From a virus, in IMG/VR virus record IMGVR_UViG_3300000128_000005, positions 1 through 41,251 of that record: 41,251 nt of DNA; one strand, 5' to 3'. This document shows, piece after piece, positions 26,501-33,480 of the stretch (positions within the stretch are counted from its first letter, which is position 1; every line of letters starts with the position of its first letter). A program made the translations under genes and the position numbers. A model generated the notes under the pieces. The model was not told the origin of the DNA. It did not search any database and was given only the letters and a program-made list of their open reading frames with translations.

Positions 26501-26667
26501 TATACTAACAGCTCTGAAATCTGACTAACAGCAATAGGTCTGTTCAACATAAATACAACATTGTTGTATAAGTTGTTTCCTAGCTCTGCTAATTTACAAT
26601 CTATTTTTCTAAGTAAATCAGGAATGTTTGCACATTCTTTACAATTCGTTAGTCTTGGTGATAACAT
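23590..26667 (-). CDS. Modular Thr-linked fibre with FISUMP (C-type-lectin-like) domain
   Basis: This protein has 1025 residues. The N-terminus (CKECANIPDLLRKIDCKLAE, then YNNVVFMLNRPIAVSQISEL) is a helical, Cys-containing attachment region reminiscent of crAss-like fibre bases. It leads into long Thr tracts at ~115-148 and ~155-182. A beta-rich domain spans ~183-385. A FISUMP domain, C-type-lectin-like, spans ~397-595: IGTQTWSKCNL, GKLYNWFAVNDPRGLAPAGY, GLPGGSRETLSGVFAGINEF, GTWWSSTE, and the end HGYSVRLIKD. A tandem VAPTTTTTTT linker (~600-632) precedes another beta domain (~633-770). A further Thr tract and a final ~250 residues of beta-sandwich follow. It lies upstream of the collar fibre. 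It is a likely host-binding adhesin. Confidence 0.75.
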   Translation of the reverse strand: MLSPRLTNCKECANIPDLLRKIDCKLAELGNNLYNNVVFMLNRPIAVSQISELLVYKRVLTFRYCDTHYASGCPEVSTEDIASKVIRLTAGCVSLCNEPTVCEITTCAIIPCPNPTTTTTSTSSTSTTTTTSTTATPTTTTTTTITPDCRIEGCFDVIASTTTTTSTSSTSSTTTTSTTVVPFDCAEPFNLSSPEAFPNVITGNGTKVLSNGVLLTTSYTPNMFNQPPIYVAGVPGTIEICNGAYLTAQSGGQGTLSMRGGSTIVMDFNPPINAIAFVTQGYGSSQNPSAQETVVITSTDVIVATELTACGDYATTQISQNEINLTGSQALYPTYSSGVTAISPISGGISQLQITINPPADELAGISFDFYVCPGSSPITTTTTSTSSTTTTTTTAACVDCIPGDVTIGTQTWSKCNLNVDTYLNGDPIPEVTDPSAWVGLTTGAWCYYSNDSANEPTYGKLYNWFAVNDPRGLAPAGYHIPTNDELITLINYIDPASSGGATVPNNAGGPLKEVQFCHWQAPNTAATDSSGFTGLPGGSRETLSGVFAGINEFGTWWSSTEDIVGPDAFAFSLYNNQTWAYRNDWNQNHGYSVRLIKDTGTTTTTSTTTVAPTTTTTTTVAPTTTTTTTLAPLVGCLEFDYLTLIVISDWILDPPTSSLYARAAFNTGPTTNTTSYTSWSQVPNTNYDVVFNIGGVDYTAVYQFINVGTGGVTVPYGKFSINSVNFLSMSTFQFSKIDANGNDLSSILSTFDHTTGDGYKVTAYGDCTTPTTTTTTTSAKSYDIDWQVVGQGNGFKEAKLELFKNGASVVTQVITNGTPSVQGLFASSNGDVISAKLSTKNLTTEQTQVQNSFSLVGAGGLQELDTDILQPPAGGVINSLVTNFSTEYTQPGINSGPLLLFKVNQEQIASSEITMSLTNNGANFNFEIEDNDQPGDPVVFSIPTNSPIWNGIYDYDFLVGREYTVTFPYSNNEPGGVSTELVISGGGITPFSDQVDNPSGSVNTITHTFTVLNATSIVIDAYQY
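24769..24864 (-). repeat. Tandem VAP-plus-Thr linker repeat
   Basis: About three copies of a 30-base unit encode VAPTTTTTTT, VAPTTTTTTT and a LAP end, between the FISUMP and the next domain of the 1025-residue fibre. The copies differ by synonymous changes, so the repeat is old or selected at protein level. Confidence 0.85.
26113..26325 (-). repeat. Pair of Thr/Ser linker repeats near the fibre N-terminus
   Basis: Two blocks (about 26113-26210 and 26232-26325) encode Thr/Ser tracts near residues 115-148 and 155-182 of the 1025-residue protein, separated by a short Cys-bearing stretch that includes CRIEGCFDV. Confidence 0.8.
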
Positions 26668-26685
26668 ATGTCTTACTTTTTTACT

Positions 26686-26784
26686 TTACTTTTTATTTAC
26701 TTTGGGCTGACAGGTGCTGCATAGACCGTTACTTAGTCTACAACCACATCCCACCTGAGCTCCACATCCTGCACATTGCGCCAT
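26686..26784 (-). CDS. Tiny Cys-rich zinc-ribbon-like protein, 32 residues
   Basis: A complete short frame encodes MAQCAGCGAQVGCGCRLSNG, then LCSTCQPKVNKK. CxxC, CGC and CxxC spacing over 32 residues predicts one or two zinc sites. It begins two bases after the upstream stop at 26787 and ends 18 bases before the start of the fibre gene, filling the gap neatly. I recall similar CxxCG...GCGC...LCxxC peptides in tail regions of crAss-like and other Bacteroidota phages. The function is unknown. Confidence 0.7.
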   Translation of the reverse strand: MAQCAGCGAQVGCGCRLSNGLCSTCQPKVNKK

Positions 26785-26786
26785 AA

Positions 26787-27353
26787 TTAATGAAAGTTTA
26801 TTGTGTAGTTGTTACCTGTACAACCACAGTTTGATTTTATAAATGTATCAAGCATGTTACTAGCTTGATTATATAATGTTGTTGATTCCTTTTCAGCACA
26901 ATTGTTAGCAGCTGCTACAGAGCCTTGAATAAAGAAATTAATTGTATTTAATGTAACACTTGACTGTGTTTTTATTTCACTAGCACACTCCATCATGTTA
27001 AGTTTTAAAAATGCATTGTCAAATTTCTCTTGAAGTTTGTCTATACGCATAATTGTTTTCTCAACATAGTTTAAATATGAAGGTGCAACCGAATATTTCA
27101 AATGGTAAATTCCATCTGGAATAGGTTGTTTACATCCAGCTTCAGTAATGCCTAAGGTATCTGACGCAAAAATGTTTGTATCTAAAGGTATAAAAGGGAT
27201 TATCTTTGTTCCAAATCCAGGAATTTGAATCTCAATACTAGGTGCTGATACTACAGGAGGGCTGTCTGGATAGACAGATGCATCTGTAACAGCAAGTAGA
27301 TTTACACTATAACTTGGAGGAACAATAAGATCTAACTGAAAATTAGCTGCCAT
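26787..27353 (-). CDS. Conserved crAss-like virion protein, 188 residues
   Basis: The N-terminal ~95 residues are beta-rich (FQLDLIVPPSYSVNLLAVTD, IPGFGTKIIPFIP, PDGIYHLKYSVAPSYLNYVE). The rest is helical: RIDKLQEKFDNAFLKLNMME, INFFIQGSVAAANNCAEKES, and an end CGCTGNNYTINFH. In my experience this arrangement, with a RxDKLQEKFDxAFLKLxMMEC signature, recurs in crAss-like genomes next to fibre genes. The gene starts 18 bases after a terminator hairpin, so it and the fibre genes downstream are probably expressed by read-through from the strong 378-residue gene, or from a promoter I do not see. It may connect fibres to the capsid or tail. Confidence 0.6.
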   Translation of the reverse strand: MAANFQLDLIVPPSYSVNLLAVTDASVYPDSPPVVSAPSIEIQIPGFGTKIIPFIPLDTNIFASDTLGITEAGCKQPIPDGIYHLKYSVAPSYLNYVEKTIMRIDKLQEKFDNAFLKLNMMECASEIKTQSSVTLNTINFFIQGSVAAANNCAEKESTTLYNQASNMLDTFIKSNCGCTGNNYTINFH

Positions 27354-27370
27354 AAATTTATTTAAAAAAA

Positions 27371-27411
27371 AATACCAGAGGATTGAGTATTATCCTCACA
27401 CCTCTGGTATT
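27371..27411 (-). terminator. Rho-independent terminator after the 378-residue virion gene
   Basis: An 11-bp perfect stem (AATACCAGAGG with CCTCTGGTATT) encloses a 19-base loop that can pair further (TGAG with CTCA). On the minus strand it is followed at once by a U-rich run, TTTTTTTTAAATAAA. It lies 33 bases beyond the stop at 27445 and its U-run reaches into the leader of the gene starting at 27353. Confidence 0.88.
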
Positions 27412-27444
27412 ATAGGTTAGTATTGTATTATGTATACTTTTTTA

Positions 27445-28581
27445 TTAAGCAGCAGTTGTAGTAGTTGTAGTTGTGATACACTCATTGTTATCAACAACAG
27501 CTCCTAAAGCTCCAACTAAGACAGCCTCTACAGCAGTAGCAATACCAGCAACTGACGCTTCATTTGGGACAGCAATCATCACGATAGAATCTTGATGGAT
27601 ATAGTCACCCCATTGGTATGCTCCTTTATCATATTCATTAAAACGAATATAGTAGCTATCATATACAGTTCCTTCAGTCACATAAGACTCAAAGTTCTCG
27701 TTGTATCCACCCATTCTATATAGAGATTTTAAATACCCAGCTTGGTAGCTATAGTAATTAATTTCTGCTTGTTTCCATTCAGCAGCAAGTCCTGAAGGAT
27801 ATGTAGAATTCTGAGTTATGGTAGAGGTTGCAACAATGTTACAAGAATCAGCAACAATAAAATCAGCAGTAGTAGCTGGTCCATCATATATAAATGTGTT
27901 GAAGTACATTCTATCATATTCAAATGGGAATGCAGCAACGTCACATGGTTGTCCATATTTAGTTAATGGTTTACCGTGGATTCTTAGTATTGTTCCACCA
28001 ACATTTTCAAAAGTAAAGAAACTTTTAAAAGATACGTTATCTGGATTATCTCCAGGAGCGCTTTGGTTTAACTTAACAATTAAAGAGTTGATTAATGCGT
28101 TAGTGTCAACATCAGTACATACATCACCTCCACACTCACAACATGGAGCTTGTACGGTTACTGAACGTGTAAATCCGTTGAAGTATAAAGTATTAATATA
28201 ACTAGAAAAAGCACGTAGTGTTAATGTTACTATTTCACCACATTGTACTTTAAAGTCTGTAACGTCAGTAATTTGGTTAGCAGCAGTATCACAACCAGAA
28301 GCTTTGTACCATTCTGTAACGTTAGAGTTGCAAGAAGCACCAGCTGATGGGCATCCTTTAATTTTGTCAGATCTTTTTGATCCTTGTAAATAGGTGTTTT
28401 CTCTACCTTGTGCTACGTAGAAATACGGAGAAGCAGCTATTGTTCCAGCAGTTACTGTAGCATAGGAGCTATTGAAAAATCCTACTTGACCTTTTGTAAG
28501 GTCTTGAGTCGAACCAGTGCTAGGCAGAGTTGTCTGACCTACTGGCACCACGAATAACGTGGTTAATGCGAATGTACTCAT
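27445..28581 (-). CDS. Abundant-type virion protein with Thr-rich C-terminus, crAss-like
   Basis: This 378-residue protein has the N-terminus MSTFALTTLFVVPVGQTTLP, then TKGQVGFFNSSYATVTAGTI, and Cys-bearing loops (KGCPSAGASCNSNVTEWYK, APCCECGGDVCTDVD). Two beta-rich halves are joined there, and the C-terminus ends in ECITTTTTTTAA, echoing the Thr linkers of the fibres. It has an A-rich leader (CTAAAAAAAAGAATAAATT before ATG) much like that of the capsid gene, and its own terminator at 27371-27411. Both suggest high expression. The place, between connector-type genes and fibres, is where I would expect a head-fibre, auxiliary capsid or major tail protein. I cannot separate these. Confidence 0.6.
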   Translation of the reverse strand: MSTFALTTLFVVPVGQTTLPSTGSTQDLTKGQVGFFNSSYATVTAGTIAASPYFYVAQGRENTYLQGSKRSDKIKGCPSAGASCNSNVTEWYKASGCDTAANQITDVTDFKVQCGEIVTLTLRAFSSYINTLYFNGFTRSVTVQAPCCECGGDVCTDVDTNALINSLIVKLNQSAPGDNPDNVSFKSFFTFENVGGTILRIHGKPLTKYGQPCDVAAFPFEYDRMYFNTFIYDGPATTADFIVADSCNIVATSTITQNSTYPSGLAAEWKQAEINYYSYQAGYLKSLYRMGGYNENFESYVTEGTVYDSYYIRFNEYDKGAYQWGDYIHQDSIVMIAVPNEASVAGIATAVEAVLVGALGAVVDNNECITTTTTTTAA

Positions 28582-28608
28582 AATTTATTCTTTTTTTTAG
28601 GGTTATAA

Positions 28609-29340
28609 TTATTCATTTGTTTGAATTCTGAATTGTGCACTTTGAACCGCAGCAGCATTCTCTGTATACATAGCTAGATTCTGAACTGTTAAATCTACAA
28701 TTTCATCTTCTAAGTATAGTTCTAGTTCGCAATTTACATCTGTCGATGGTGTTCCATCTAACATAATGTATCCTGTCTTATTTATATAGACAGGATATCT
28801 CATGTACATTACTTGTATAGTTGTGGGAGTAAAAGTTCCATCCGTGTAAATGCTTATTGAATTAGAGGATATGCCATTTAAGGTTTCCTGATATTCAAAA
28901 CTTGGTTTATAATGATCATTGTTAAGTAAAATAGATAGATCTCCATGTTTACTTAGATCTTTATTAATCCATATCTTTCGATTTTTGCATCTACCTTTGT
29001 CTGCTAACACATAGCTATCTACATAAAACATGTATTTAGGTGTTAGGAGAGTAAGATCTGCATCCCATTGATTTAATTCTTTGTTAGATTCCTCTAACGT
29101 AAGTGGTTGATTTGTAAAATCTATAACTAGATTCTGTAAATCCTCATACCTTTTTTTAAAAGCATCATAACCTAATCGGTTAGGGACACTAAAACCATCA
29201 ACTTTTTGTTTTATCAACTTAATCTGAGCTTCATTCAAGCTTAAGATTTTGTCTTCTAATGCAATCTGTTGGTGCTCGTTAGTTGATAGTTTATTTAGTT
29301 TTTGATCTATTTTATATAATAAACTATCTACTGGTATCAT
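28609..29340 (-). CDS. Conserved crAss-like connector/structural protein, 243 residues
   Basis: The N-terminal ~75 residues are helical (DQKLNKLSTNEHQQIALEDK, LSLNEAQIKLIKQKVDG, DAFKKRYEDLQNLVIDF). The remainder is beta-rich with Tyr and Asp (YVLADKGRCKNRKIWIN, SFEYQETLNGISSNSISIYT, IQVMYMRYPVYINKTGY, ELYLEDEIVDLTVQNLAMYT). I associate this layout, and EDKILSLNEAQIKLIKQK in particular, with a structural protein conserved in crAss-like genomes after the capsid gene. There is no enzyme motif. Twenty-seven bases separate it from the next gene downstream, which has an A-rich leader. It is likely part of the head-tail interface. Confidence 0.6.
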   Translation of the reverse strand: MIPVDSLLYKIDQKLNKLSTNEHQQIALEDKILSLNEAQIKLIKQKVDGFSVPNRLGYDAFKKRYEDLQNLVIDFTNQPLTLEESNKELNQWDADLTLLTPKYMFYVDSYVLADKGRCKNRKIWINKDLSKHGDLSILLNNDHYKPSFEYQETLNGISSNSISIYTDGTFTPTTIQVMYMRYPVYINKTGYIMLDGTPSTDVNCELELYLEDEIVDLTVQNLAMYTENAAAVQSAQFRIQTNE

Positions 29341-29369
29341 ATTTAACTATGTTTGTTAAAACTAACTTC

Positions 29370-30338
29370 TTATACAGAAGCTAGTTTTTTAGATTTCAAT
29401 TTCTTTTCAAGTACTAGTAAGTCATCTTGATTATCTTCGTCAATCATATATTTTACTAATTCTTCTTCGTCCATTGCTACTTCGTATTCTCCTTCATAAA
29501 CCTTACCGCTTGGTTTGATTCTATATATAGAGTGTGTTATAGCTTGTTTAATTAAATCTTTTATATGGAGTAAATTTTCTTTCATGTCAGCAAATCTGTT
29601 AAACACTTCTATAGGATTTAATCCTTGGAATGTTCCACCTTTCATTTCGGTTTCTTTTAACATATTGTCTACTAAATTATAAACCACTTCTTCTTTAGAT
29701 TCGTTTGTTACAGGAAGTCCTAATAGTCTTCCGACTTTTCTTTTCTTCTCTGGACTCATTCCATCAAACTTAACAATTGCTTTGTTGATAGACTGTTTCT
29801 TTTTATAAACAAGTTGACTTTCAATTTCATCATTTACAACATAAAACTGTGTATCAGCTGGAAATTCTCCTCTTTGCCATGCACCGTATGAAGATGCAAT
29901 AGTTGGATGTACTCTCAGCCAAGCAAAACAAATTTCTTGAATAGGAACACTTAAGTCATAAAAATTATCACCATCTAAAAGTTTTACAGATTTTACATGT
30001 AGATCATCATTAGTTCCTTGAGACAGTCCGTAATTCCAGAACTTAGCTCTTGGTCCTAAATCTATATCACCCAATGATGATTGTAACCTGTCTCTAAGAG
30101 CAGTAACTCTTTCGATTTCAAGTTCTTTTTCAGTTGGATCTGCTATACGTTTAATATAACCAGCATCAGGATCTAGTCCTGTTCTGTATTTTCCATCTAA
30201 TTCTTTATAAGGATATTTAAAAACTCCTGTTCCAGGAATTCTTGTCATACCTTGAGATGATAAGCCACTTTGAAGTGTTTGTAATTGATTACCATTATAC
30301 TCTCTTTTAATCGTAGAGATTTTTCCTAATTTACCCAT
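29370..30338 (-). CDS. Conserved crAss-like head/structural protein, 322 residues
   Basis: The N-terminus is basic (MGKLGKISTIKREYNG), followed by a central region with LGPRAKFWNYGLSQGTNDDL and FAWLRVHPTIASSYGAWQRG. A segment at ~195-240 (MSPEKKRKVGRLLGLPVTNE, then VYNLVDNMLKET) looks like a small helical DNA-binding element of the SAP/HeH kind. The acidic-basic C-terminus is helical (KMLEKDP-like runs are absent; VAMDEEELVKYMIDEDNQDD then LKSKKLASV). It is the first gene past the capsid gene. It sits downstream of a structured region (30379-30480) and may have its own leader. It is probably a minor capsid or connector protein with DNA contact. The name is inferred from context. Confidence 0.6.
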   Translation of the reverse strand: MGKLGKISTIKREYNGNQLQTLQSGLSSQGMTRIPGTGVFKYPYKELDGKYRTGLDPDAGYIKRIADPTEKELEIERVTALRDRLQSSLGDIDLGPRAKFWNYGLSQGTNDDLHVKSVKLLDGDNFYDLSVPIQEICFAWLRVHPTIASSYGAWQRGEFPADTQFYVVNDEIESQLVYKKKQSINKAIVKFDGMSPEKKRKVGRLLGLPVTNESKEEVVYNLVDNMLKETEMKGGTFQGLNPIEVFNRFADMKENLLHIKDLIKQAITHSIYRIKPSGKVYEGEYEVAMDEEELVKYMIDEDNQDDLLVLEKKLKSKKLASV

Positions 30339-30378
30339 AATGTAGTTTAATTAATTTATTTGGTTTATTACTATTTGT

Positions 30379-30421
30379 AGAGTGCTCTAATTCAATAGGT
30401 AGAAAGTTAATTCAGCACTCT
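30379..30421 (-). promoter_or_regulatory. Hairpin with AAAGTTAATTC loop upstream of the 322-residue gene
   Basis: An eight-base perfect stem, AGAGTGCT with AGCACTCT (30379-30386 and 30414-30421), encloses a 27-base loop that contains AAAGTTAATTC. The same loop string occurs in another hairpin at 33406-33432, with a different stem. There is no U-run on the minus strand, so it is not a plain terminator. It lies about 40 bases upstream of the start at 30338. Confidence 0.4.
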
Positions 30422-30428
30422 GGTTGTT

Positions 30429-30480
30429 GAGAAAGTTATCCCCTCTGAGGAGGGACAGTGTGGGTGAGGGGACACTTCTC
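30429..30480 (-). promoter_or_regulatory. Strong bulged hairpin directly after the capsid gene
   Basis: GAGAA (30429-30433) pairs with TTCTC (30476-30480), GT with AC, and TCCCCTC (30439-30445) with GAGGGGA (30466-30472), giving a stable stem in an otherwise AT-rich sequence. It begins 12 bases past the capsid stop codon. No U-run follows on the minus strand. An RNA-stability, processing or attenuation element for capsid mRNA is plausible. Confidence 0.5.
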
Positions 30481-30491
30481 GGATATTGTTA

Positions 30492-32057
30492 CTAGAACTG
30501 TGGAATTTCTTCTATAAGTACAGTTCTTGATAAATCTTCAATGAATACATCACATCGATCTTTCATCCATAATTCATAACCTGGGAATTTGTTAGCAGAC
30601 TGCATTCCTTGAGACTTTGCAAAGCCTAAGTGGGAACGAGTACCATCAATATAACCCCATGTCATAGAAGGTGCACCCTTCATACGAACTTCACGGATAT
30701 TGTTTACCATTGCACCATCAGATAGTGGAGAAACATCAAACACCATAAATACTGGAGTAGATTTCATGTTTTGTCCAAATTCTAAATTAGTTTGTGGTAA
30801 ATCAAGTTCTTTTAAGTGAATCAATTCAACACGACCTGTTTCTCTTGTAACCATTGCGTCGAATGCAAAGTTATAAGTGATGTTCTGTCCTTCACCTTGC
30901 ATATATCTGTTTCCAGAATCTGCCATGAAAGTAAGTCCAGAATTAAGTGCATCATTCTTAAGAGCTTGTTGGAATACATCGAATCCAGCCTCATTAGTAT
31001 ACATCTTAACTCTACGGTCTTTAACATCCACTCTACGATAGAATAGATCACCGAAAACTGCACGTATTAAGTTAGCAGAGAATTCACCTCTGTTATACTG
31101 TACTAAGTTTCCGTTATTTCTCATTCTGTGATATACACCAGCAGAAGTTCTTTTTAATTCTTGTTTAGAACCATTAGTCTTAACTGTACCTGGAGAAGCC
31201 CAGATCATACGTTTAACTTTTAATTCTAACATAGATTTACGCATCCAGAATTCAATGAACGGCTCCCACTTAACATCTTCTCTTCTTAAAGGAAGTTGAT
31301 TACGTCGTTGTGGTGCATATACTAAAATATCTAATGGTTTCCCAGAAGAGTCTCTTAACATTTTATCATCAGCCCATTCCGTAATTTTGTGCTCATATCC
31401 ATATGCAGAACCTAATGATTCAAACATAGTGATCTCTTCACCTAATCTTGGAAGACCTAATAAATCTTGATCGAATTCTCCAATTGCAGCATCTACTAAT
31501 TCTAATTCAACACCTTGTGTTAAAAATGTAGTATTAACGAAATCTACTGTTGGGTTATCACTAACAAGTGTAAATTTATATATCCATCCCATGTTCCATG
31601 GTTGTGGATCTTTGATCACGTAAAAACGTGGTCCGTACTGACGTGTACCAACAGAAATAATCGCATTCTTAGAGAATTCGTCAGAACTCAATATTAATTC
31701 GAACTCTTGTCCATCGATTCCCACTTTACCTGTAGCAGCAATAATATCTTGCGTAGATTTAGGAATGTCAATAATTTTTGGGAATTTGTAAGGTACTGCA
31801 ATGTTCCATTTCCATGAATCACTGTTTGTATCAATATAGTAAGGTGTACTCTTATTGATCATGTCTAGGAAATCATTGCTATACAATGAAGATTGAGTGT
31901 ACAGACTGATAATCTTTTTATCATAATCTGCAGGCTCAGTAGAGTGAAAAGACTCTAAGTGGTTTGAATCTGTAAGTTTACCTACAGCACGTGCATCCAT
32001 AGACGCCACTCGTGCATAAGTAAAACCAGTTAAACCTGGGATTGTTTGAATTGCCAT
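30492..32057 (-). CDS. Major capsid protein, crAss-like (HK97-fold)
   Basis: This protein has 521 residues. The N-terminus is MAIQTIPGLTGFTYARVASM. Recognisable stretches include DSWKWNIAVPYKFPKIIDIP, VGTRQYGPRFYVIKDPQPWN, LLGLPRLGEEITMFESLG, RREDVKWEPFIEFWMRKSML, and FADSGNRYMQGEGQ-like sequence near residue 380. These and the place after portal and scaffold-like genes fit the crAss-like major capsid family, which adopts the HK97 fold and forms the icosahedral shell. The leader is A-rich (TAATAAAAAACGAATAAA before ATG), matching strong expression, and a structured 3' element follows. No separate protease gene is seen beside it. Confidence in the role is high from context and character, though no structure-based check was possible. 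Confidence 0.85.
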   Translation of the reverse strand: MAIQTIPGLTGFTYARVASMDARAVGKLTDSNHLESFHSTEPADYDKKIISLYTQSSLYSNDFLDMINKSTPYYIDTNSDSWKWNIAVPYKFPKIIDIPKSTQDIIAATGKVGIDGQEFELILSSDEFSKNAIISVGTRQYGPRFYVIKDPQPWNMGWIYKFTLVSDNPTVDFVNTTFLTQGVELELVDAAIGEFDQDLLGLPRLGEEITMFESLGSAYGYEHKITEWADDKMLRDSSGKPLDILVYAPQRRNQLPLRREDVKWEPFIEFWMRKSMLELKVKRMIWASPGTVKTNGSKQELKRTSAGVYHRMRNNGNLVQYNRGEFSANLIRAVFGDLFYRRVDVKDRRVKMYTNEAGFDVFQQALKNDALNSGLTFMADSGNRYMQGEGQNITYNFAFDAMVTRETGRVELIHLKELDLPQTNLEFGQNMKSTPVFMVFDVSPLSDGAMVNNIREVRMKGAPSMTWGYIDGTRSHLGFAKSQGMQSANKFPGYELWMKDRCDVFIEDLSRTVLIEEIPQF

Positions 32058-32086
32058 TTTATTCGTTTTTTATTAATTAATAATTA

Positions 32087-33364
32087 TTATATGAACCATG
32101 AATTTGGTTTCTGTTTACTCGTTGTTTTAGTTGAAGCAACTGTTTTTGATTTAGTAACTTGTCTCGCAACTTCTCCAAATAGCTTGTTTGACTTTTTAGT
32201 CACGCCTGCTTTTTGTATACTTGATAAGGTTGGATCTTTTTCTAACATCTTAAGGAGTAAACCTACTTTGACTTTTTGTTCATGGTTCTCAGGTCTTTTC
32301 AAATCTAAAATAGAACGATCAAAGTCAGTCAGTGTTTCTCCAGTAGGTGTTTTCCACTTATCTGTTATTAAGAAGTCTTGTAGTTCGTTAGCTAAATTAG
32401 AGTTAATAGGTATACCATCAAACTCTTTATTTTTCACTTTATCAGAAAGTATAGTCTGTACATTTGTTACATACTGATTTTTAATATCAGATTTTGCTTG
32501 TAACTCTTGTTGTGACTTTGCTTCTAGTTTCGCAAGCTTTGCAGCTTCCTTTTTTACTAACACCTTATGATGTCTAGTAGATACTGTTTCGAGATCACCG
32601 TAATTTTCTAATCTCTCTATTTCTTTACCTATGTCTTCTTTTTCAAATCCTTGTGCAAGAAGTGCTTCACGCATTACTTGCTTTTGATTGTTTTCTTTGG
32701 ATAGATCCATTTCAGAGAAATTTACTATCTGGTTATATGCTCCAAAGTATTCTTTTGGATCTACACCTTTTACAAAGATGGACTCAAATGCATTTTGATA
32801 ATCTTCTCCAAATTGACCTATAAAGTCTTGGACTAAACTTTGTGCTCCTTTTTTCTTTTCAGATTCAAATCGAGCTAAAAAATCTTCAGGAGTTTCAATG
32901 CTTACTTCTTCTCCTTCTTCTTTATTAAACACTCCTAGATCAAATAGATCTTTTGATAGTGCTTCAAAGTTTGCAGAACCAGCTTCAGCTTCTTCATCGC
33001 TTACCACTTCATCAAGAACATCTTTAGGTTCTTCGACTTCAGGTATATCAATTTCAACTTCTTCTTCTTCCTCAATTGCATCAGGATCATTACTTAAAAA
33101 ATCAGAAATAAGAGATTCCCCTGTTTGCTTTTCTTCATCTGTTTTTCCATCTACACTTTTAGGAGGAATAATATCCTTACCTTTCGGTGCCTGTGTAGCT
33201 GGTATAACATCTTCAGTTTCTTTTATTATTGGTTCAACGGTCTCAGGACTGCCACTTGCAGTTTCTGGAGCCATTAAATCATTTAGCAATTGTGCATCTC
33301 CAGATCCCATATTTACGGTATCTTGAATGCCAAAGTTACCTTGTGGCTGTAAATTATCAGACAT
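32087..33364 (-). CDS. Acidic scaffolding-type protein between portal and capsid genes
   Basis: This 425-residue protein has a very acidic N-terminal third: SNDPDAIEEEEEVEIDIPEV, then DVLDEVVSDEEAEAGSA. A mixed helical middle follows (FLARFESEKKKGAQSLVQDF, LAQGFEKEDIGKEIERLENY). A Lys-rich coiled-coil stretch (KKEAAKLAKLEAKSQQELQA) comes near residue 280, and a basic C-terminus ends KQKPNSWFI. Such a charge gradient with coiled coil, just before the capsid gene, is typical of internal scaffolds that guide capsid assembly. No protease motif is visible. The preceding 162 bases hold two hairpins (33406-33432 and 33481-33507). It may form a unit with the capsid gene (29-base gap). Confidence 0.7.
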   Translation of the reverse strand: MSDNLQPQGNFGIQDTVNMGSGDAQLLNDLMAPETASGSPETVEPIIKETEDVIPATQAPKGKDIIPPKSVDGKTDEEKQTGESLISDFLSNDPDAIEEEEEVEIDIPEVEEPKDVLDEVVSDEEAEAGSANFEALSKDLFDLGVFNKEEGEEVSIETPEDFLARFESEKKKGAQSLVQDFIGQFGEDYQNAFESIFVKGVDPKEYFGAYNQIVNFSEMDLSKENNQKQVMREALLAQGFEKEDIGKEIERLENYGDLETVSTRHHKVLVKKEAAKLAKLEAKSQQELQAKSDIKNQYVTNVQTILSDKVKNKEFDGIPINSNLANELQDFLITDKWKTPTGETLTDFDRSILDLKRPENHEQKVKVGLLLKMLEKDPTLSSIQKAGVTKKSNKLFGEVARQVTKSKTVASTKTTSKQKPNSWFI

Positions 33365-33405
33365 ATGTAGTTATTTTTTTTATTAAAACTTGGTTTTTTT
33401 ACTTG

Positions 33406-33432
33406 TATGACTGTAAAGTTAATTCAGTCATA
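33406..33432 (-). promoter_or_regulatory. Hairpin with AAAGTTAATTC loop upstream of the scaffold-type gene
   Basis: A perfect eight-base stem, TATGACTG with CAGTCATA, encloses the 11-base loop TAAAGTTAATT. It lies 42 bases upstream of the ATG at 33364. The run after it on the minus strand is A-rich, so it is not a terminator. It shares AAAGTTAATTCAG with the hairpin at 30379-30421, which has an unrelated stem. Confidence 0.4.
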
Positions 33433-33480
33433 TTGATTTACAAAACTTTATTTATGTATTTTTATAAATATTCGAGATAA

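Noticed and set aside
30429-30480. The GC-rich stem after the capsid gene as a rho-independent terminator
   Set aside because: No U-run follows on the minus strand, and a second hairpin and co-directional gene come next. Kept as an RNA element instead.
33229-33480. Plus-strand frame spanning the scaffold-type gene's 5' end and the intergenic hairpins
   Set aside because: It is antisense to the scaffold-type gene, has AT-driven composition, and holds the hairpin region. No evidence for expression.
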